NCBI GenBank assembly: GCA_008694505.1
Contig: VZDJ01007749.1
Coordinates: 2,694,941 to 2,758,940 of the forward strand
Origin: Cyanoderma ruficeps
Lineage: Eukaryota; Chordata; Aves; Passeriformes; Timaliidae
Length of the DNA: 64,000 nucleotides
Direction: 5' to 3'
Both the position numbers and the translations under genes were made by a program. Of this stretch, positions 49,463 to 63,789 are shown piece by piece. The notes below the pieces were generated by a model. It ran no database searches, was not told the origin of the DNA, and saw only the letters and a list, made by a program, of their open reading frames with translations. The first letter of the stretch is position 1; the number at the start of each line of letters is the position of its first letter.

Positions 49463-52400
49463 GCACACATTGGTCAGAGCAAAGAATGTTACCCAGACCA
49501 GATTGCTGTGTATATAACCAGAGGATGTGATGTCTTATGCCCAATTATGGGTCTTGTGTAAACCTTCCAAAATCTTCAGTAATTATATGATTAAAATGAC
49601 TTCTCTGGTATACTGACATTTAAAAGAAAAACAACAACATAGAAAATAAAGCAAAACAACAGCAAAAAATGAACTCTCAAAGACAAATAGTGAGGGTTTT
49701 CATCATCGATGTTCCATATACATAATATAGGGATTTTTTTCAACCCCATGGCTTACTTTGCCTTTTAAACAGATGAAAATACAACTTACAAAAGGTATCC
49801 AGAATGATGTGCTTATGGATTAAATGCAGTGATTATTCAGTTTTGCATTGGACTCTACTCTTCATGTGTTACTAATTTGCTGAAGATACAGGCAGAAACT
49901 TTCTCTATTAAAATGGGAGGCTGCTGTGTGTTTGTATTACTCTGACATTTCTGGAACTCTGGACTCACCTAATTTTGGTGGGGTTTTTTTTTTTTGGTTT
50001 TTTTTTAATTTTTTTTTTTAACATTGTTCTGTGCTGTTGACCACTCAGTGGTGATGAAATTATAACAAAATCAAATTCCATGGTTTGTGGAAATTATTGT
50101 TCCATGTGGGTCATTGCTAGCTTTTTCCTTGCATTCTTGAAGGTCAGTTGTGCTAGGTCTCACTTGCCCATAAACGTATTAACAGCATTAATGTTTTTTT
50201 GTCATTAGTGTTCCATCTACATTTGGGGTGTCTCTAGTGCAGTTTCTGTTCTATCTCAGGATTTGCAAGGTCTGATCCACGGTATCTGGAACGTAATTTC
50301 AGTTTTACCTGTGACTTTGATCGCTTTGTGCAGGGCTATTGCAGTAAAGGCTGATGAATAATGCTACTAAATTAAAAGCTGATATACTGGGGTTAGACTA
50401 TACCATGCAAATCAGCGTTGACTTTTTTCACCTTTATTCCCAAGCAATGTAGGTTATCCTAAAAAAGGCTGTACAAAAGAATCAGTATAAGTTATTAGGA
50501 AAGGATTTCTATTGAAGTGAGATTTAAATTTGTTTAAAAAACCTCTTACTGGATACTGTGAGTGCAGCTGTGACTGAACAGAAATTATTTTTTGTTATTG
50601 TTAATTTCTTTCCTCCTTCATATTATGGCTCCGTACTTATTAGCACAGATATCATGGGACAGAGTTGATAATACAGCTCACAGTTAATCTTTGAAACTTC
50701 TTGTTTCGTATCATTAGATTGCTTAGTAAAACATGTACTAGGTCTTGAGCTTTATTTATTATTTAATGCTGCATAAGTAGACGGTGTTTTACAGCTGAGT
50801 TACATGTTCACTACTGGGTAAAAATCAAGTTATTGATGCCTATTGTTAATAAATAGATCACTGGGAAAAAATACTTTTATAAAAATCCTTCCTCAAATGT
50901 TCCTTATAAGAATTTAAAAATCATACAAAACTGTGCTTTATTCTGAAGTGATTCTCATTTTATGTTTGCAGTAGGAACAAATCTAATGAATATATAACCA
51001 TGCTGTCTATATTATACATTGATGAACAGTACCTGTGTACCTGTGTTCTGATTAGTGAGGAAGGGAATTTATTGCAGGTAAAAATATTTTCTCCCTCAGA
51101 CTCACTGTGTTGTACAGCCAAGATAAGATGTCATCAGGATGCACTTCCCAAGATGTTTTGCTTTATGCTGTGCTGTTCACACCTCCCTCCATCTAAATTG
51201 GCCACTCTGGCTCCACTATGCTCCTTCTATTTTACCTTCCCCCTCCTGATCTCTCCCCAGTCACCAGTGGGGTTACAGTGGTTTTGCAATTCTTCATGAA
51301 GCATATAGAATAGATGTGTCGTTCTATTTTCTTCAGGACAAAGGTCTACCTGAAAGGAAGTCTGGACTTGGTAATGTTTATCATTAAATATTCCCTTGTT
51401 TGCTTATAGTGCTCCTTTTTCCTTCCTTGAGTGTATAGGTTTGGCTACCTCTAGGAAGAAGGCAAGGTGAGACGCTTATTTTAAAAGACCAAAAGATCTT
51501 GTCCAGAGTGCAGTTGAAATTGTGAGCCTCAGAGCTGTCATACGAATATTTTTTTTTTCTGTTCTTTTCAAAATAATAACTCCATGAGCGCATATGTGCC
51601 TCTGTAAAACCAGCAGATCTCTGGATGTGGTACTAATGATGTTCTGAGCTGCAGTGTCCAGAATTAAGTGCTCTTAGGGTCGGCTCCTGTGTGCTGATAA
51701 GCACCCAGCGTGTAGCGCTGTGGCAGCTGCATCTGCCACCGTGCTGCGCGCTGCTGTTAAGTGGTGGCCGTGTCCATGTGACAAGGGAGGGAGCTGCCTC
51801 CGGAGCTGCCTGCGCCAAACGCTAACTGCCTGGTTTTTTTCCCAGGTTGATTTTTGGCACGAGTGCTGCTACAAGAGAAGGGATAACACGGAGTGCCTGT
51901 GGGTGTGGTGGGACTGTGGCAGCTCCAGTGTAGATTGGGTTAAGTTGGGTCAATACTTCTGGAGCTGAGGCGAATTTAATACACGCAGCCTGTAAAGCTA
52001 CCTTGCAAGTTTGCTTCCCCTCCTTGCCCCAATCTATTTTCCAGTGAAAACAACACATACATACACCCATACAATCTGTGTGTCACTCTACAACTTCTGG
52101 ACTTGTTAGCGTATTTCAACCAAAGTTGATAAAGGGGTGTGAAGTTAAGTTTTGTGGAAACTATTGGCTGGGCAGGGGACGAAGACAATGAGGGAAAGAC
52201 ATTTGTAACTCACCCTTTCTACCCATGCCAAGAAGCAGCAACCAGCTGGCCTGTCGGCGCACAAGGTAATTGAATTAGTCATTTGTCTGTATAGGGGACA
52301 CGAGGGCTTGACGTACTGGGAAAAAGAGTAGGTTAGGCTGTGTAAAACAAACATGTAGAAACTAAGCTCCAGTAGAGTCCTTGCTCACAAGGTTTGAATT

Positions 52401-55400
52401 TTGTAATGTTGAGATAAACATCTTAGGAAAGGTAAGGAGTCTTTATTTGGCTCTGTTTCAAGTGTATGTGTGTAAGCACGTGCATGATTATATATGTTTT
52501 TTTTAGTATGTGAGGCAAAAGGCTTATTTGGTGAGTGCAGGGCAGTAACAGTAACTGAATTAAATTACTCTTATTCTGAAGCAAATCCACAGACTTGAAT
52601 CAAAGCACCTAAATGGATTTCAGTTTTTGTAGGATCATCTTTTAGGGCAAGAAGTCAAGTCAGGCATCAGTTGCTCCACATGGAAAGAAATCTAGTTAAG
52701 GCTTTTGTCTATTTCTTGAAAGTGAGTCATGGGCTGGGAAAAGATACATTCACATATGGAAATACAATTCTTGTTTTTGCAATGAAAAGTTTCCAAAGTC
52801 TACCTCACAGGTAAAAGTTTAGAGTCTATAAACGTGGTTCTTCAGGTACAACTTCTGTTTCCCAAAGCCTCATTCTGCATTACGAATACAAAGGAGTATC
52901 TGTGTACCTTTGTTGTCCTTCACGTAGGACAAGTGCCTAAACTTATGCTAAAGCCTTCTATTTCATTTGGAGAGATCTAAACCAAGTGTATTTGTTCTTG
53001 GCATATCCAGTAGTATTAATTACCTACAGTTTGGGTATATTTTAGTCAATCATAAGACTATTAACATCAGTTATAGTTTCCCAGAAATGTCAAATCTGTT
53101 TTTACTTCTGTGTTACTAGAACTTGGAGCCCAGTGGTTTAAGAGACAATGAAGCCTGCTCCATGGGTCTATTTTTTATCTTTGTGCTTTGGGGGAAGGTT
53201 ATGCTCTGTGTCCCCCTCCTTGCTGTGATGCTTCCTGGGATAATCACAGCTACAGAGTAGACCAAAGCTGTGCAGTGTATGTCAAGCTTTTATTGGAGGT
53301 GTGCAGGCATGAAGCATTCTTATTTGTTGCGAATAAATAAACATTCTCTGCACTGGATAGGAGGCTTTGATGTATATGCATAGAATTGGAGCACTAGGAA
53401 TGCTCTGTCAGCCCAGCAGCTGCCTGGGAAGGTCAGGCTGGCAGCCTGCTTTCCATGGGCAGCTCCCTCAGCAGCCTGGTGTGCCTCACGAGTGCTGAAT
53501 ATGCAGCGCCTGTGCAGAGCCGCTGCTGGGCCGAGTGTTTGCTCAGCACACTGAGCACACACACACAGGGATGGCATCCCAGGGGCTGCCACTACAGCCA
53601 GGACAACTGCTTTGGCCCACACTCTGCTCTGGGTCCCTGGGGTAGTTGGAAGGAGGATGCACCAGGTGCATTGTTAGCTTGCATCACCTGTGGCAACACT
53701 TAAACTTCCTCTTGCAGGCTGTGCCTGTAAACTGTTTGGTTTGCTAGTAAGAGGGGGTAGTGTGCTTCTGGAGGATTTTTAAGTTGTATTGATTAGTGAT
53801 TGAATATATTTAGTCTTACACATTACAGCAGGTGCAGTAGGAAAACTGAACCAGAGCTGTAGAGTGTATGGATAGCAAGAATAGAGGTGAACTGACTGAA
53901 CTAACAGGAGCTGAGAAAATGGAAGGTTTGTTCAGTTGAGTTTGTCATTACCTAATCTTTTCATGTTTTCAGATTATTAAGTATTTCATTTTGTTTCTTA
54001 CTTGTGCAATGTTTCTGCATTCAGCCCTTGGATTGGAAAGGGAGCAAAACTTGGTGATTCTTGTTCGTGCTATTAACTGTAGTAGCTGAATATAACCTGG
54101 GCTTTTAGTCTGAGTCCTTCAGTTCTTGTGAAATGGGGGCCAAAGAGGGGAGAGGGAAAGAAAGGAAATGAAAACATACGGTGAAATTATAGAACATCAA
54201 AATTCTGCTTTTGTAGTATATTAGTGCTTTTAAATTGTTGTAGAAGAAAAGATTAAGTTTTAAATGTACATTCCTAAGTAAAGAAGATGCTCTAGAGGCG
54301 TCTTCTATTATGTGCATTGTAGCTCCTGTTAAAAAGTTTAATGAACTTTCCTTGAGGTGTTTAAAAGTTATGGATCTGGAGTCCTTCTTAAAAGATAGTT
54401 TGAATAGTAGTTATTGTGGTTCCTCTCAGTTACAGTTTTCCTGATTATACTGCTGCCTGTTCTTAAAATTATTATTCATTTGTGGAGAGAAGCTGGGATA
54501 AACAAGCAATGAGCACTTAATAAAACCTGGAGTTCTTTCAGTAGGCTTTTGGGGACTATTTCTTGTGCTCTCCTCTGAGATACTTCCTTTAGTTTCATTT
54601 TTCCAAGAGAGCTAAGTAGTTGTAGAGCCTGTTTTTTAGAGAAAGGGATTGTCCTGGTTCTCCTGCTTCAAACTCAGTGCTCAGTCTTTGCCTTGGTTTG
54701 ACACCCTTAGCTCCCTGAACTGTATCACCACAGAAACCAAGCCTCCCAAACCCTCTTGAGTAGTTACCTGCTGGTTTAGCTGTTGGAGCTCTCTGATTGC
54801 AGGGTTGGGTGAGTGCATAAGAGAATTGGTGATCAGTGGGACTGGCCCTTGCCCTCGCAGGTCACCCTTAGATTGGCTTGGCTGTGGTGTGGGATTGGAG
54901 CCTTCCCCAGTGCCTGGTGCCAGTGCTGTGTATTTGAGAGGAGCTGTTGCAACGCTGCTGGGGCTCTGTGCTCTGCTCCGTGCTGTAGGACACACAATGA
55001 AACCTACTGTTCGTTGTAACAGAAACCTGCAGTTTCCATTCTGTTGCCAGGTTTGTCAGGTCCCTCTGATGTCTTATATGTGAGAGTTCAGGCACTGCTT
55101 TGTTCTGGGAGCTCAAACTGCTGCGTAGTCGAGCTCTGCCTGGAAACCTTGTCGCTCAGGCTCCCAGGTTTGTTTCTGTTGAGCAGCTGTACCCTGATTC
55201 TATGTAGGTTATTCCTCAGAAGCCTGTATAGATATGTTTTCCATACATACCGGATATCACTGCTATTCCAGTATCAAAATAATAGTAGTGTTTATCTTCT
55301 TGAGCAACCCGTTCTGTGTACCAAAAAACTGATTGAGCTGTACCATGTGAGTGCCAGTCGAGTGCTGGTAGAGCATATAATTCCTCACTCTTTCTGTGCT

Positions 55401-57663
55401 GATTGACTGCATTGAGCTCGGTAGGTACATACAGCGTAGAGAAGTGTGCACTCCTGGGAATGAGGTTGGGAAACAAAAGCTTGGGTTTTGTCCTACTTTA
55501 AATTGCCACTACATGGCAACAAGGCCAAATCAACAACTGTATTTGGAATTCCTATCCTTATTTTGAATAACCACTGTCCACACCAGCAAAAGAGCTGAAT
55601 TTGCAGTCTCATGGTCATCATGCTGTGTGCATGCTTTTATACAGAAGGGCTGGTTAGCATGAATAGGTCATGTTACAGTAACTATTTCCTTTTGGTAATC
55701 CCAGTTTGTAGTATTTGGAAACAACCTGTTTACCTTAAGGGCTCTCATTTGTGGGTTCTCTTCTGTTGCTTGTTTTCAGCTTACACATCCAGAAGCAAAG
55801 GTTCCAGGGTTTAGTGCCTTGTTTTCTGAATAGGAGAGAGTTGTAGCTCTACATCAGGTCTAAATTTCAAGCTATCTTTGTATTTGGACAGGTTATTGTA
55901 GGATGATAGGTTACCATATGTCAGCTGATCTGTGGTGTCTGATTCACAGTAATTGTTCATGTGTATGCTCTTAGCCTGTGGCAAATGGAAGGTAATTTGA
56001 GTTAGCTTGACCCTCTTTCATTATGCTCTTGCAAGGCACTCCCTTTTCCATGTGGATTGTTAGACCTGCTGAAGAGGCTTGGCTAAAACAATAATGCAGT
56101 TTCTGTCTCTCAGCTAGTTTGGTTGTATCTGTACAGCAGCAGGATGAGGACTTCACCATTCTCCTGTATTGTTGTGGGTTTGAGACCATACCTTGCTGAA
56201 GAAATAAATCCTACAAAGATGATATCCTGAAAATCAGTCAGATGTTACAATTGCCAGGTGTGGTTTTCTTTAGCAGAACATACAAAGGTTTATTAGTGCA
56301 CTTAAAATATATGAAACTGGTTGTTTATTTCACAGTATCTTGGGATACTTCTTTCTTGTTTTTGAAGAAGTACATTTTACCTTAAATTCTTTGAGACAAT
56401 GCTTGGTAGTTGAAATAATTCTAACACAGCAGGAACAATTTTCAATGTCCTCATTCAAAGCCTACTGAAATTCTGGCTATCTGAAAGATTCCCATTTACT
56501 ACAAATGGCATTTGAGTTTGACCTAAAATGACACGAAAGGCAAAACAGTTGATTTTCTTTTTAGTGCTTAATTCTTATTAGAAATTTGATTTTTGCAGCA
56601 GAAAATCCAGTCCAATCTGGTTCATCAATAATTGTTAAAAATCTAAAATACTACTTAAATACTTATGGGAAAATATTTTTCAGTAGTGTGATACAGCCGT
56701 CCTGTCCTGTCTTGCTGCCTTACTGAATTCTTAAGGCTTCCAAAGAGAAACTCAGAACTGTCTCTTGAATCTATTCCATTTCCTCTTCTTACACAGATTA
56801 ATCTCATTACTTAATTACTGCATTACTGATCCTGTGTATATATAAAGTATTCTCCCTATTTTTTTGTCCTTATTTGGTCAATAAGTGTATTTTCTAGGAG
56901 ATAATTGGGTAAAATTTACAGTTCCCAAGCTTCATGTATTTGGAAAAGTGAGAGGAAATGTGTAAATTTCTTCTTTAATTGGAATTTGAGACATAGGTCT
57001 TGGTGCAGACTTGCTGTAGTCCCTTAAGAAATAAATAGTTGGAAAGCTTATCAACATACCTTTAAAAAATTTAGTTTGTCAATGTACCTTTAGAAAGAAT
57101 GTTATGCTGCAGAAGCATGGGAAAACTTCAGATTTTAATCATTGTTTCTAAGAGCTGAGGACAAAATGGAATGCTTTTTTGGCTAAATAAGCCTTTCCCT
57201 ACAGTTGGGAAAGCAAGAGGCCAGAAGGGTGACCCAAATGCTGTTGGGTCATCAATGCTAATTGTGTGTAGTGGCTGCTGAAATTAATGTGTACTATTTC
57301 CTTCAATTGTTGCCATCTTGACAGAAGGACTACAGCTCTTCCATGATTGTTACATTCATTAATCGTTGTCAAGATGTGCTGCCTTACCTTTCTCTGAAGG
57401 TGGTAAGATCTGTGACCATTTTCTTGGACATTCATCCATAGTCTTTGAAGAGCAGTTATTCAAAATAAACTGGAGTTTACTCTGAAGTTTCATTTGCTCT
57501 GTTTGGATCTGTGTTGGCTGCAGCTGTCCAAGTTGAGACCGTGGGTAGGGACAAGAGATAGCTGAGCTCCAACTTATGACCTTGGAAAACCGAAGGGCCA
57601 AGGCAATTGCAGTGTATGAAAGTGCATAATGGTTTTTCCATCGCAGAAGAACTACTTACTTTT

Positions 57664-57726
57664 CATGGAATCACGTACAGGTTTGGGTTGGAAGAGACCT
57701 TAAAAATCATCCGATTTCACCCCTCT
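57664..57726 (-). mobile_element. CR1 LINE 3' end fragment
   Basis: The + strand reads close to the reverse complement of the avian CR1 3' terminus, with core GGTTTGGGTTGGAAGAGACC followed by TTAAAAATCATCC. The element therefore lies on the minus strand, 5'-truncated to about 60 bp, inside FBXO11 intron 1. The terminal octamer repeat is degenerate. Confidence 0.85.
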
Positions 57727-60700
57727 TGTATTGAGATCCCTGGTTCCATTTGTAAGTCTCGGCAAAGCTCTACAATAATTGAGCCTCTGAGGTACGTGCC
57801 TCAGATTGCTGCGGAGAAAATCTCCTTCAACGCAAGGGTTGTTTGGCCAGCTAAGCATCAGTGGGAGGAGAGAGGATTAGTGCTTTGGGCTACTGTTGCT
57901 GTCAGGATGAGGAGCAGAAGAAGGGGTGTGATTGTGATAATGGGTTATATATGAGCAACTTCAAGCGACCTTTGATAACAAGTTTAGTATCTTGCCAAAT
58001 TTCTTTTCATTGATCAGCAGTGATCAATAATCTGCTGGTACACTTGGCATTATTGGTATGGTTGTTTGTCATTGTCAAAATTTACCTTAATTTGAAAGGT
58101 TTAAGTAACTGAAAAAGGCATATCCCAGTAGGTTCAGTGGGTGTCTATCTAATGAAGCGCTGTTCTGAAGATCGGTTTGTCACAGTCAGTGTGATGTTGA
58201 ATTTCCAATTTTGTCTAAATAATGCTTGAACATCTGAGCTTGTTAACTTCGAAAGTCCAAACAGAAAATAATGTTTACTAGCCACCCCGTCTCCTCTAAA
58301 ACTGTTTTTTAAGTGCCAGAAAAGAAGAGGAGATGAAATTACTCTGATTTTTCAGTTACAGATAACCTAACTTTAATATGCAAATTTAAAGGAAAATGTA
58401 TTGGTCATGCTAACGTAGAAATCTGTAAATTTGTAAAAATGTGAGGAAAAGAGAGAGCAGAAATTAATTTCAAACAAAATTTTATTTTAAAATTTCAGTC
58501 TCAATAGTATGTGGTGTTCTAGTTCATGATCAATTTTCCTATTCACTTCATTAATTTTTCAGCCTATGTTTTTCTGGAAAACTTTTTTGAGAAACTGAAG
58601 CTTTGAGTGTTCTCTCTGCTGTGGGTTGCTCATATGCTGATTAATACAATGGAAGTTAAAAGTAGGTAGTATGTGGAAAAAGCATGATTTTTTAACTCCT
58701 CTCTTTCAAAGGCCTGCCAAGTAAGTGATACCTGTTATCCACTGGTACTGAGTGGGTGGATACATTGCCGTGTTCTTGGGTAAATCCCAGCAGACTGAGT
58801 GCATAGTTTTTCATTAATTTCAGCTGACTCTATGGCCAGTATCACGAAGAATGCTACGAGCTGCCAGTATGTTTTTGTGTGTGTGTTTGTAAGATCTGGA
58901 GATGTTGCACAATTGTGTGGAACCAAGAACATTACCTGAATCATAGTGAGTTGGGCACAGTGATTTTTCAGACTAAATACACATTAGTTGTTATCCCAGT
59001 GTTTCTTCCCTATCAGCAACATTGGCCCTGAGCATTCCTCTGGGCTACCACTATTAGCAAACAGATAGTCTGGTGAAGTGGTGCTATAATGGCTGTGAAA
59101 GGCAGAAATTTTCGACTCTTTATGTCACTTGCATGGTAGAAATAATTACCGCTTTCATAATGAGCAAGTTTTAAATAGTAAAACAGACCATTTCTTTTTC
59201 TTATTATCTTTATGATGTTTTGATGCAGATGTTGTCACTAAAATTATGTATATATACTGAGTATTAAACATTAACTAAGATTTATTTCTTGTAATGTTTG
59301 TAGGGTCCTGTTGTTTTGCAGTAATATAAATGCTGTCTGTGCATTATGGTGTCTGGGGAAATTGCTTGAGCCTGGTTGAGATTTCCTTCAGATTTCTGAG
59401 ATCTATTTTGTCTTTTTCCCAAATTCATTAGTAGTACAGAAATGGCCAAATACATTACAGAAAATGGATTTTAATTTGTCTAGCTTTTGAAATCAGTATA
59501 TGGCTTGAGAGGGCAAAGGGATCAGAAAAGCAAGGTTTAAGAATGTGGTATTCTGCTTTTGTTGAGTTTTTTGCTCAGTTAAAAAAAAATCAACCTGCTC
59601 CTTTTTTATTAAAACAGGTAAGTAATATATTTTCTCCTAAGACGTGCCTCTTCCTCCCCTCTGTCAGATATTTTTCACTATATATGTGGAGACAATTCTT
59701 AAGTATCCCTTTCTGCAAACCTACCTGGCAAAAATCTCCCTATCTAGATAAAATTTCTCTTAGATACCATCGCTGTAGTAGACTTAATGACCTTAAGAGT
59801 TTAAATTAAATTAGAAATTTCTTTTTCTTTTAAGAGTAGATTTGTATACATGTGTTCATATTTCAATTTTAAAGTGAAAGGAACAATTCAGTGGTTCTTT
59901 GTTTCCTCTTTTAGTATTTCTAGTAACAGCACTGCAGTGGGTGGAGTAAGACTAATGAGCAGTTTCTAGTCCAGAAGGTGCCTGACTTACTGATCTTTTC
60001 ACAGAAATCCTTACTATTGTATATGCTAAGAGTTTACTTGGGAAGGAACTGTTCAAGCATTCAGTGATGTAAAAAGAATACTAATCAGTGCACTCAACTT
60101 TAATCCTTCCCTTTTGCCTGAAGGTCTTGTGTTGGAGTTGCAGTAAACGTGGAAATATCTGTTATTCTGCCACTAGTGATTGCTGAGAGTAATTTCAGAT
60201 TCTGGTAAAGGATCCCCTTTGTTTTACTAATTTGGATATTTGTACTGCAGAACTCATGTGTCTTGCAGGCCCCCAGTCATGTCTCTTGCTGTCATTGCAC
60301 ACCTGGGATGTACTGATGAGCCATTGTTCTGACACCAGCAGTGGGAAACGAAAGCCTAAAGAAACGGCACAGCTTGCCCAAAGTCACCAGGGAAGTCTGT
60401 AGGCACACTTTCACTGATATTTTAAGCAGTGTGTTTGCAAATGGCCACCAAAAGGTATTTTCTCATTGGTTTGCTTCTTCCTTCCTTTGTTTTAATGAGC
60501 GTGTACCTATAAAATCATTGGGTATCGTGTGTGGGAGCTGGTGGGAAAAGGTCTGCACACTGCTTTCTGGCAGTAATATAACCTTAAACTGTTTTATCCT
60601 TATCATGGAACCACATCTGTGGCAAAGCACAGAATTGAACATGATGTCCTTGGGTTCATGTGGTTGGCACTATAGTTGTGAGCCACACAGTGTCTCTTAC

Positions 60701-63677
60701 AGTACAATACCTGTTTTCTTTCTGGACTTAGGTTAGTGCTCAGCTTGTCCCAGGCTAAAATCTGGATGGTTGTACTGGGAGTTATTGCTCTCAGTTGTCC
60801 TTTGTCCTGTGCTCCCAGCTGATCCTTGTTCAAGACAAGGATCACTGAATGGCTCGGAATATGGCTGTGGTGGTGCTTTAATCTTTCAGAGCAGCATATG
60901 AAGGTAAAGGAGAATTGCAGTTGGTTTGGCTTAATTGCGCTGGGCTGAAAGCTGGAGTTGCTCTTGCAGTGCCACGTGGGCCGTATGGCCATCTGTCATT
61001 GGGGCAACAACTTACATTCTGAAGGGCAGCTGGCAGGGTTGAGGTTTGCTTTGCTGCCTGGCAGACTTTTTTTTTATTTGCCAGTGTGTGTCAGTCAAAG
61101 CCCTTATTTGTGGGTAAGGCAAAGAGTAAAGGTTGTTTTAACTGTTCACGCAATTAACTTGAAAAAATCCGGAGAGGAACAGTGGGCATTTCTGTGACAA
61201 TAAATAACATTCTTATAACTTGCATTCTGTGCCCTTATAGACTCTTTTTTGTGCTTTTGAGATATAACATTGTGACAGTTGTGAAGCCATAGGTGTGCCT
61301 GTGTGTGCACTGGACCATACGTATGGCGCAAGAAAATTACACATTCGTACTAAAATGCAGCGTGACATTGTGAAAGCACAAATACCGAAGGAAGTGCATT
61401 GAGAGATGACCTACAGCTCATGTGGAAGATTTAAACAGAGATTTTGCTCTGGTTCTGTAGAAACTTTATCATAGGCTTCCGAGTAGGAATATGGGAACTT
61501 CTAATGGTATTGATCATATTGGCACATTGCTGTGAACAGAAAGAGGAAAAAAAAATTGGTAACATTTTATCTAAGGAAGACTGTGTGAGTTTGTAAAATG
61601 TAATAGTAGGGAAAATAAGTAGTTGGAGAAAACACTGCTGTTGGCAGTCAAACAGTATATGGCTTTTAATTTGAAATGCTTTGAATATTTTTATCAGAAG
61701 GGGAAGTACTGCTCCCTCTCTTTTTGTTTGGTGGTTGGCTCATTTGTTTTTCAAGACTAGGCATGAGTTAATAGTTCAGTGGTTCTGGAAACTCTTAGCG
61801 AGTCCAGCATTTACACTGGCTCTTGCTTAACTCTAACTGCTGTAACTTGGGCAGCTGATGTGCTGGGGGAAGAGGCTGGGAAGCAACATAACTGAAATAA
61901 TGAATTCTAGTACTCAATGGTAATCTGAACTGGTACAGATGATGTTCTCCTCGAACTTGAACCGGCTACTGGCTGCCCTTAAAGGACCTTTATAAAGATG
62001 ATACCTGGCATATGGGTGCTTTATCCACTTCTGTCCACTTCTCCATCCATTAGACTAGAGATTGTTAAAGGGGGTATGTGCAACATGCATTTATTGACTT
62101 GGTTCTGGTATAAGTCCATAGTTTGGTCTTAGAATCTGTCACAGCATTGATTGTGTCTTTCACAAGCATGTCTAGGAGTAAGTAGTAGGGCTTCTGGGCT
62201 GTTAAAGTTGTTTTATGAACATGCAGTAGAACCTGTCTGAGACACCCCCTCTTTGCCACATGTAGCTCAGAGAACAGTCTGGAATTAAAATTATCTTTAA
62301 TCTGTCCTACGAAATTATATTGTTCGCTAGGGGAAAACAAAAAACTTTTTTTGCATATAGATGAGGTGGAAACTTGACTTTAATAATTGCTTCAGATTTG
62401 CAGGAAATTATATTTAGTTCTCTGTGCTTTTCAAAGTTGATTTAAAAAATAAAGTTGCAATGACTTGGAATAAAATGTTACAACTGTCCAGAAAGGGCAC
62501 TGACAAAGTATTGTACTTGTTTGTACTGGCAAAATGAAGTTCAGTGGCACTTTCAAAATTACTTCCAGTGTAATTATTTCTGATAAGGAACTTGTCTGAT
62601 ATTGTGTATATTTTGAGATGTTCAAGTCCATGACTTAGTTACCTTGCTTTTGATCTTTACTTGGGCACTACGCTCCCCAATAGATACACATCAGAGACAT
62701 CTTTGTGTAGGGAACTGCTGTCTGAGGCTGGCCAGTTGCAGGGGGGACTCCTGGTATTAGTGTTTTTTAATTTGTGTTTTAATACATATGTGCCTCCAGT
62801 CTCCAGTGTAATTTGTGATCGAGTGGGGAGGAATATGGTGGTGAGACTTTGTCCTTCCTTTATATCTCAAGTCTGGTTTTTGTTGGGAAATCACAAGTCT
62901 TCTGTGGTTACAGTGAACAAGTTGACAGTAAGGTTTGGCTTTATAAAAGATTTTCTTCCCAACGCTGTTATAGCTGAAGGTTTTCACATCTTCAGCCACA
63001 ATTTCTTACTTTTCATTAAGGGAAAACTTTTCTCCTTTTCCATTTGTTTCCTAAAGAACATAAAATATTTTAATAAGGGTTTTCTTTTGTTTTAAAATTT
63101 AAGCTTAAATAGCTAAACTGGATTTTGATTTTGAGATGTATATGACTTCTTTTATTTTTCTTCTTAAGTTTGAAGGCTCTGGCTCTCAATTGTGAAATGT
63201 AACTAACAGACTTTTCAAAACCTGTTATTTCATAGCCCTTCAATTTGTTCCCAAGAACAATGACATTTTCTGACTAATAGATGGCACTATGTATAGCATA
63301 AATGGTTCTTGCCCGTGGAATACAGAAGACTCTGCTGCTGTGAAAGATGGATTTAGTCTTTCACCTAAGTGCTGCTCTTAAAAGTCTTGTTAGCATAATA
63401 CTAGTGTTGTGTGCTTAATTATGTATGTTCAGCAACTTACTGCCTGGCAATAAATCTAGTCTGAGCTCTAAATAATATTTCTACTCTCTCAGTCCATGTT
63501 GCTATAAATGTTTAATTTCTTTTCATTCTGATAACTGCATTTGACTAGTGCACTTGATCAGAAAGTGTCTAATTGGTTGTTTCTGTGCACTGTATTTCTA
63601 GCAGGGCTCAATCTGGTCCTGCATGATTTACTTCTCTGTATGCTTAACTAAAAGAAACGGGTGTGTGTTGCTTATAG

Positions 63678-63789
63678 GAGCCACCGGCCTCTTGCCTGGA
63701 GGCATGGAGTTGCCTGTGGACTGTTCCTTCTGCAGAGTGCCTATATTTTTTGAGGAGTATGAATTGCTAGATTGCCCATGTCAATTAAG
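63678..63789 (+). other. FBXO11: Candidate alternative exon of FBXO11 (112 nt)
   Basis: The block sits between tgcttatag and a TTAAG|GTAAAA donor. Joined to exon 1 (phase 1) it stays open for 37 codons, starting GATGLLPGGMELPVDCSFCR and ending LLDCPCQLR, with four Cys in a CxxC...CxC pattern. Its 112 nt are not a multiple of three. From memory, the canonical next exon of FBXO11 (DDDVPADMV...) also enters in phase 1, so inclusion would shift frame and push initiation to the internal Met known as the start of the shorter FBXO11 isoform. That fits a regulatory or isoform-switch exon, but the polypyrimidine tract is weak and I cannot confirm use. A chance open frame of this length is quite possible. 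Confidence 0.3.

Larger units (their letters stand above)
48555..63677 (+). other. FBXO11: FBXO11 intron 1 (proximal part)
   Basis: This begins at the GTAAGC donor. The first 800 bases are still CpG island, followed by a T18 run with an N, a G-quadruplex-prone pyrimidine tract, and then AT-rich intron. Apart from one CR1 3' fragment at 57664 and some T-rich runs (49984-50021), I see no repeats, RNA genes or convincing exons before 63678. The open frames here lack splice signals and codon character, so I read them as chance. The intron continues past the window unless the exon at 63678 is used. Confidence 0.8.
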
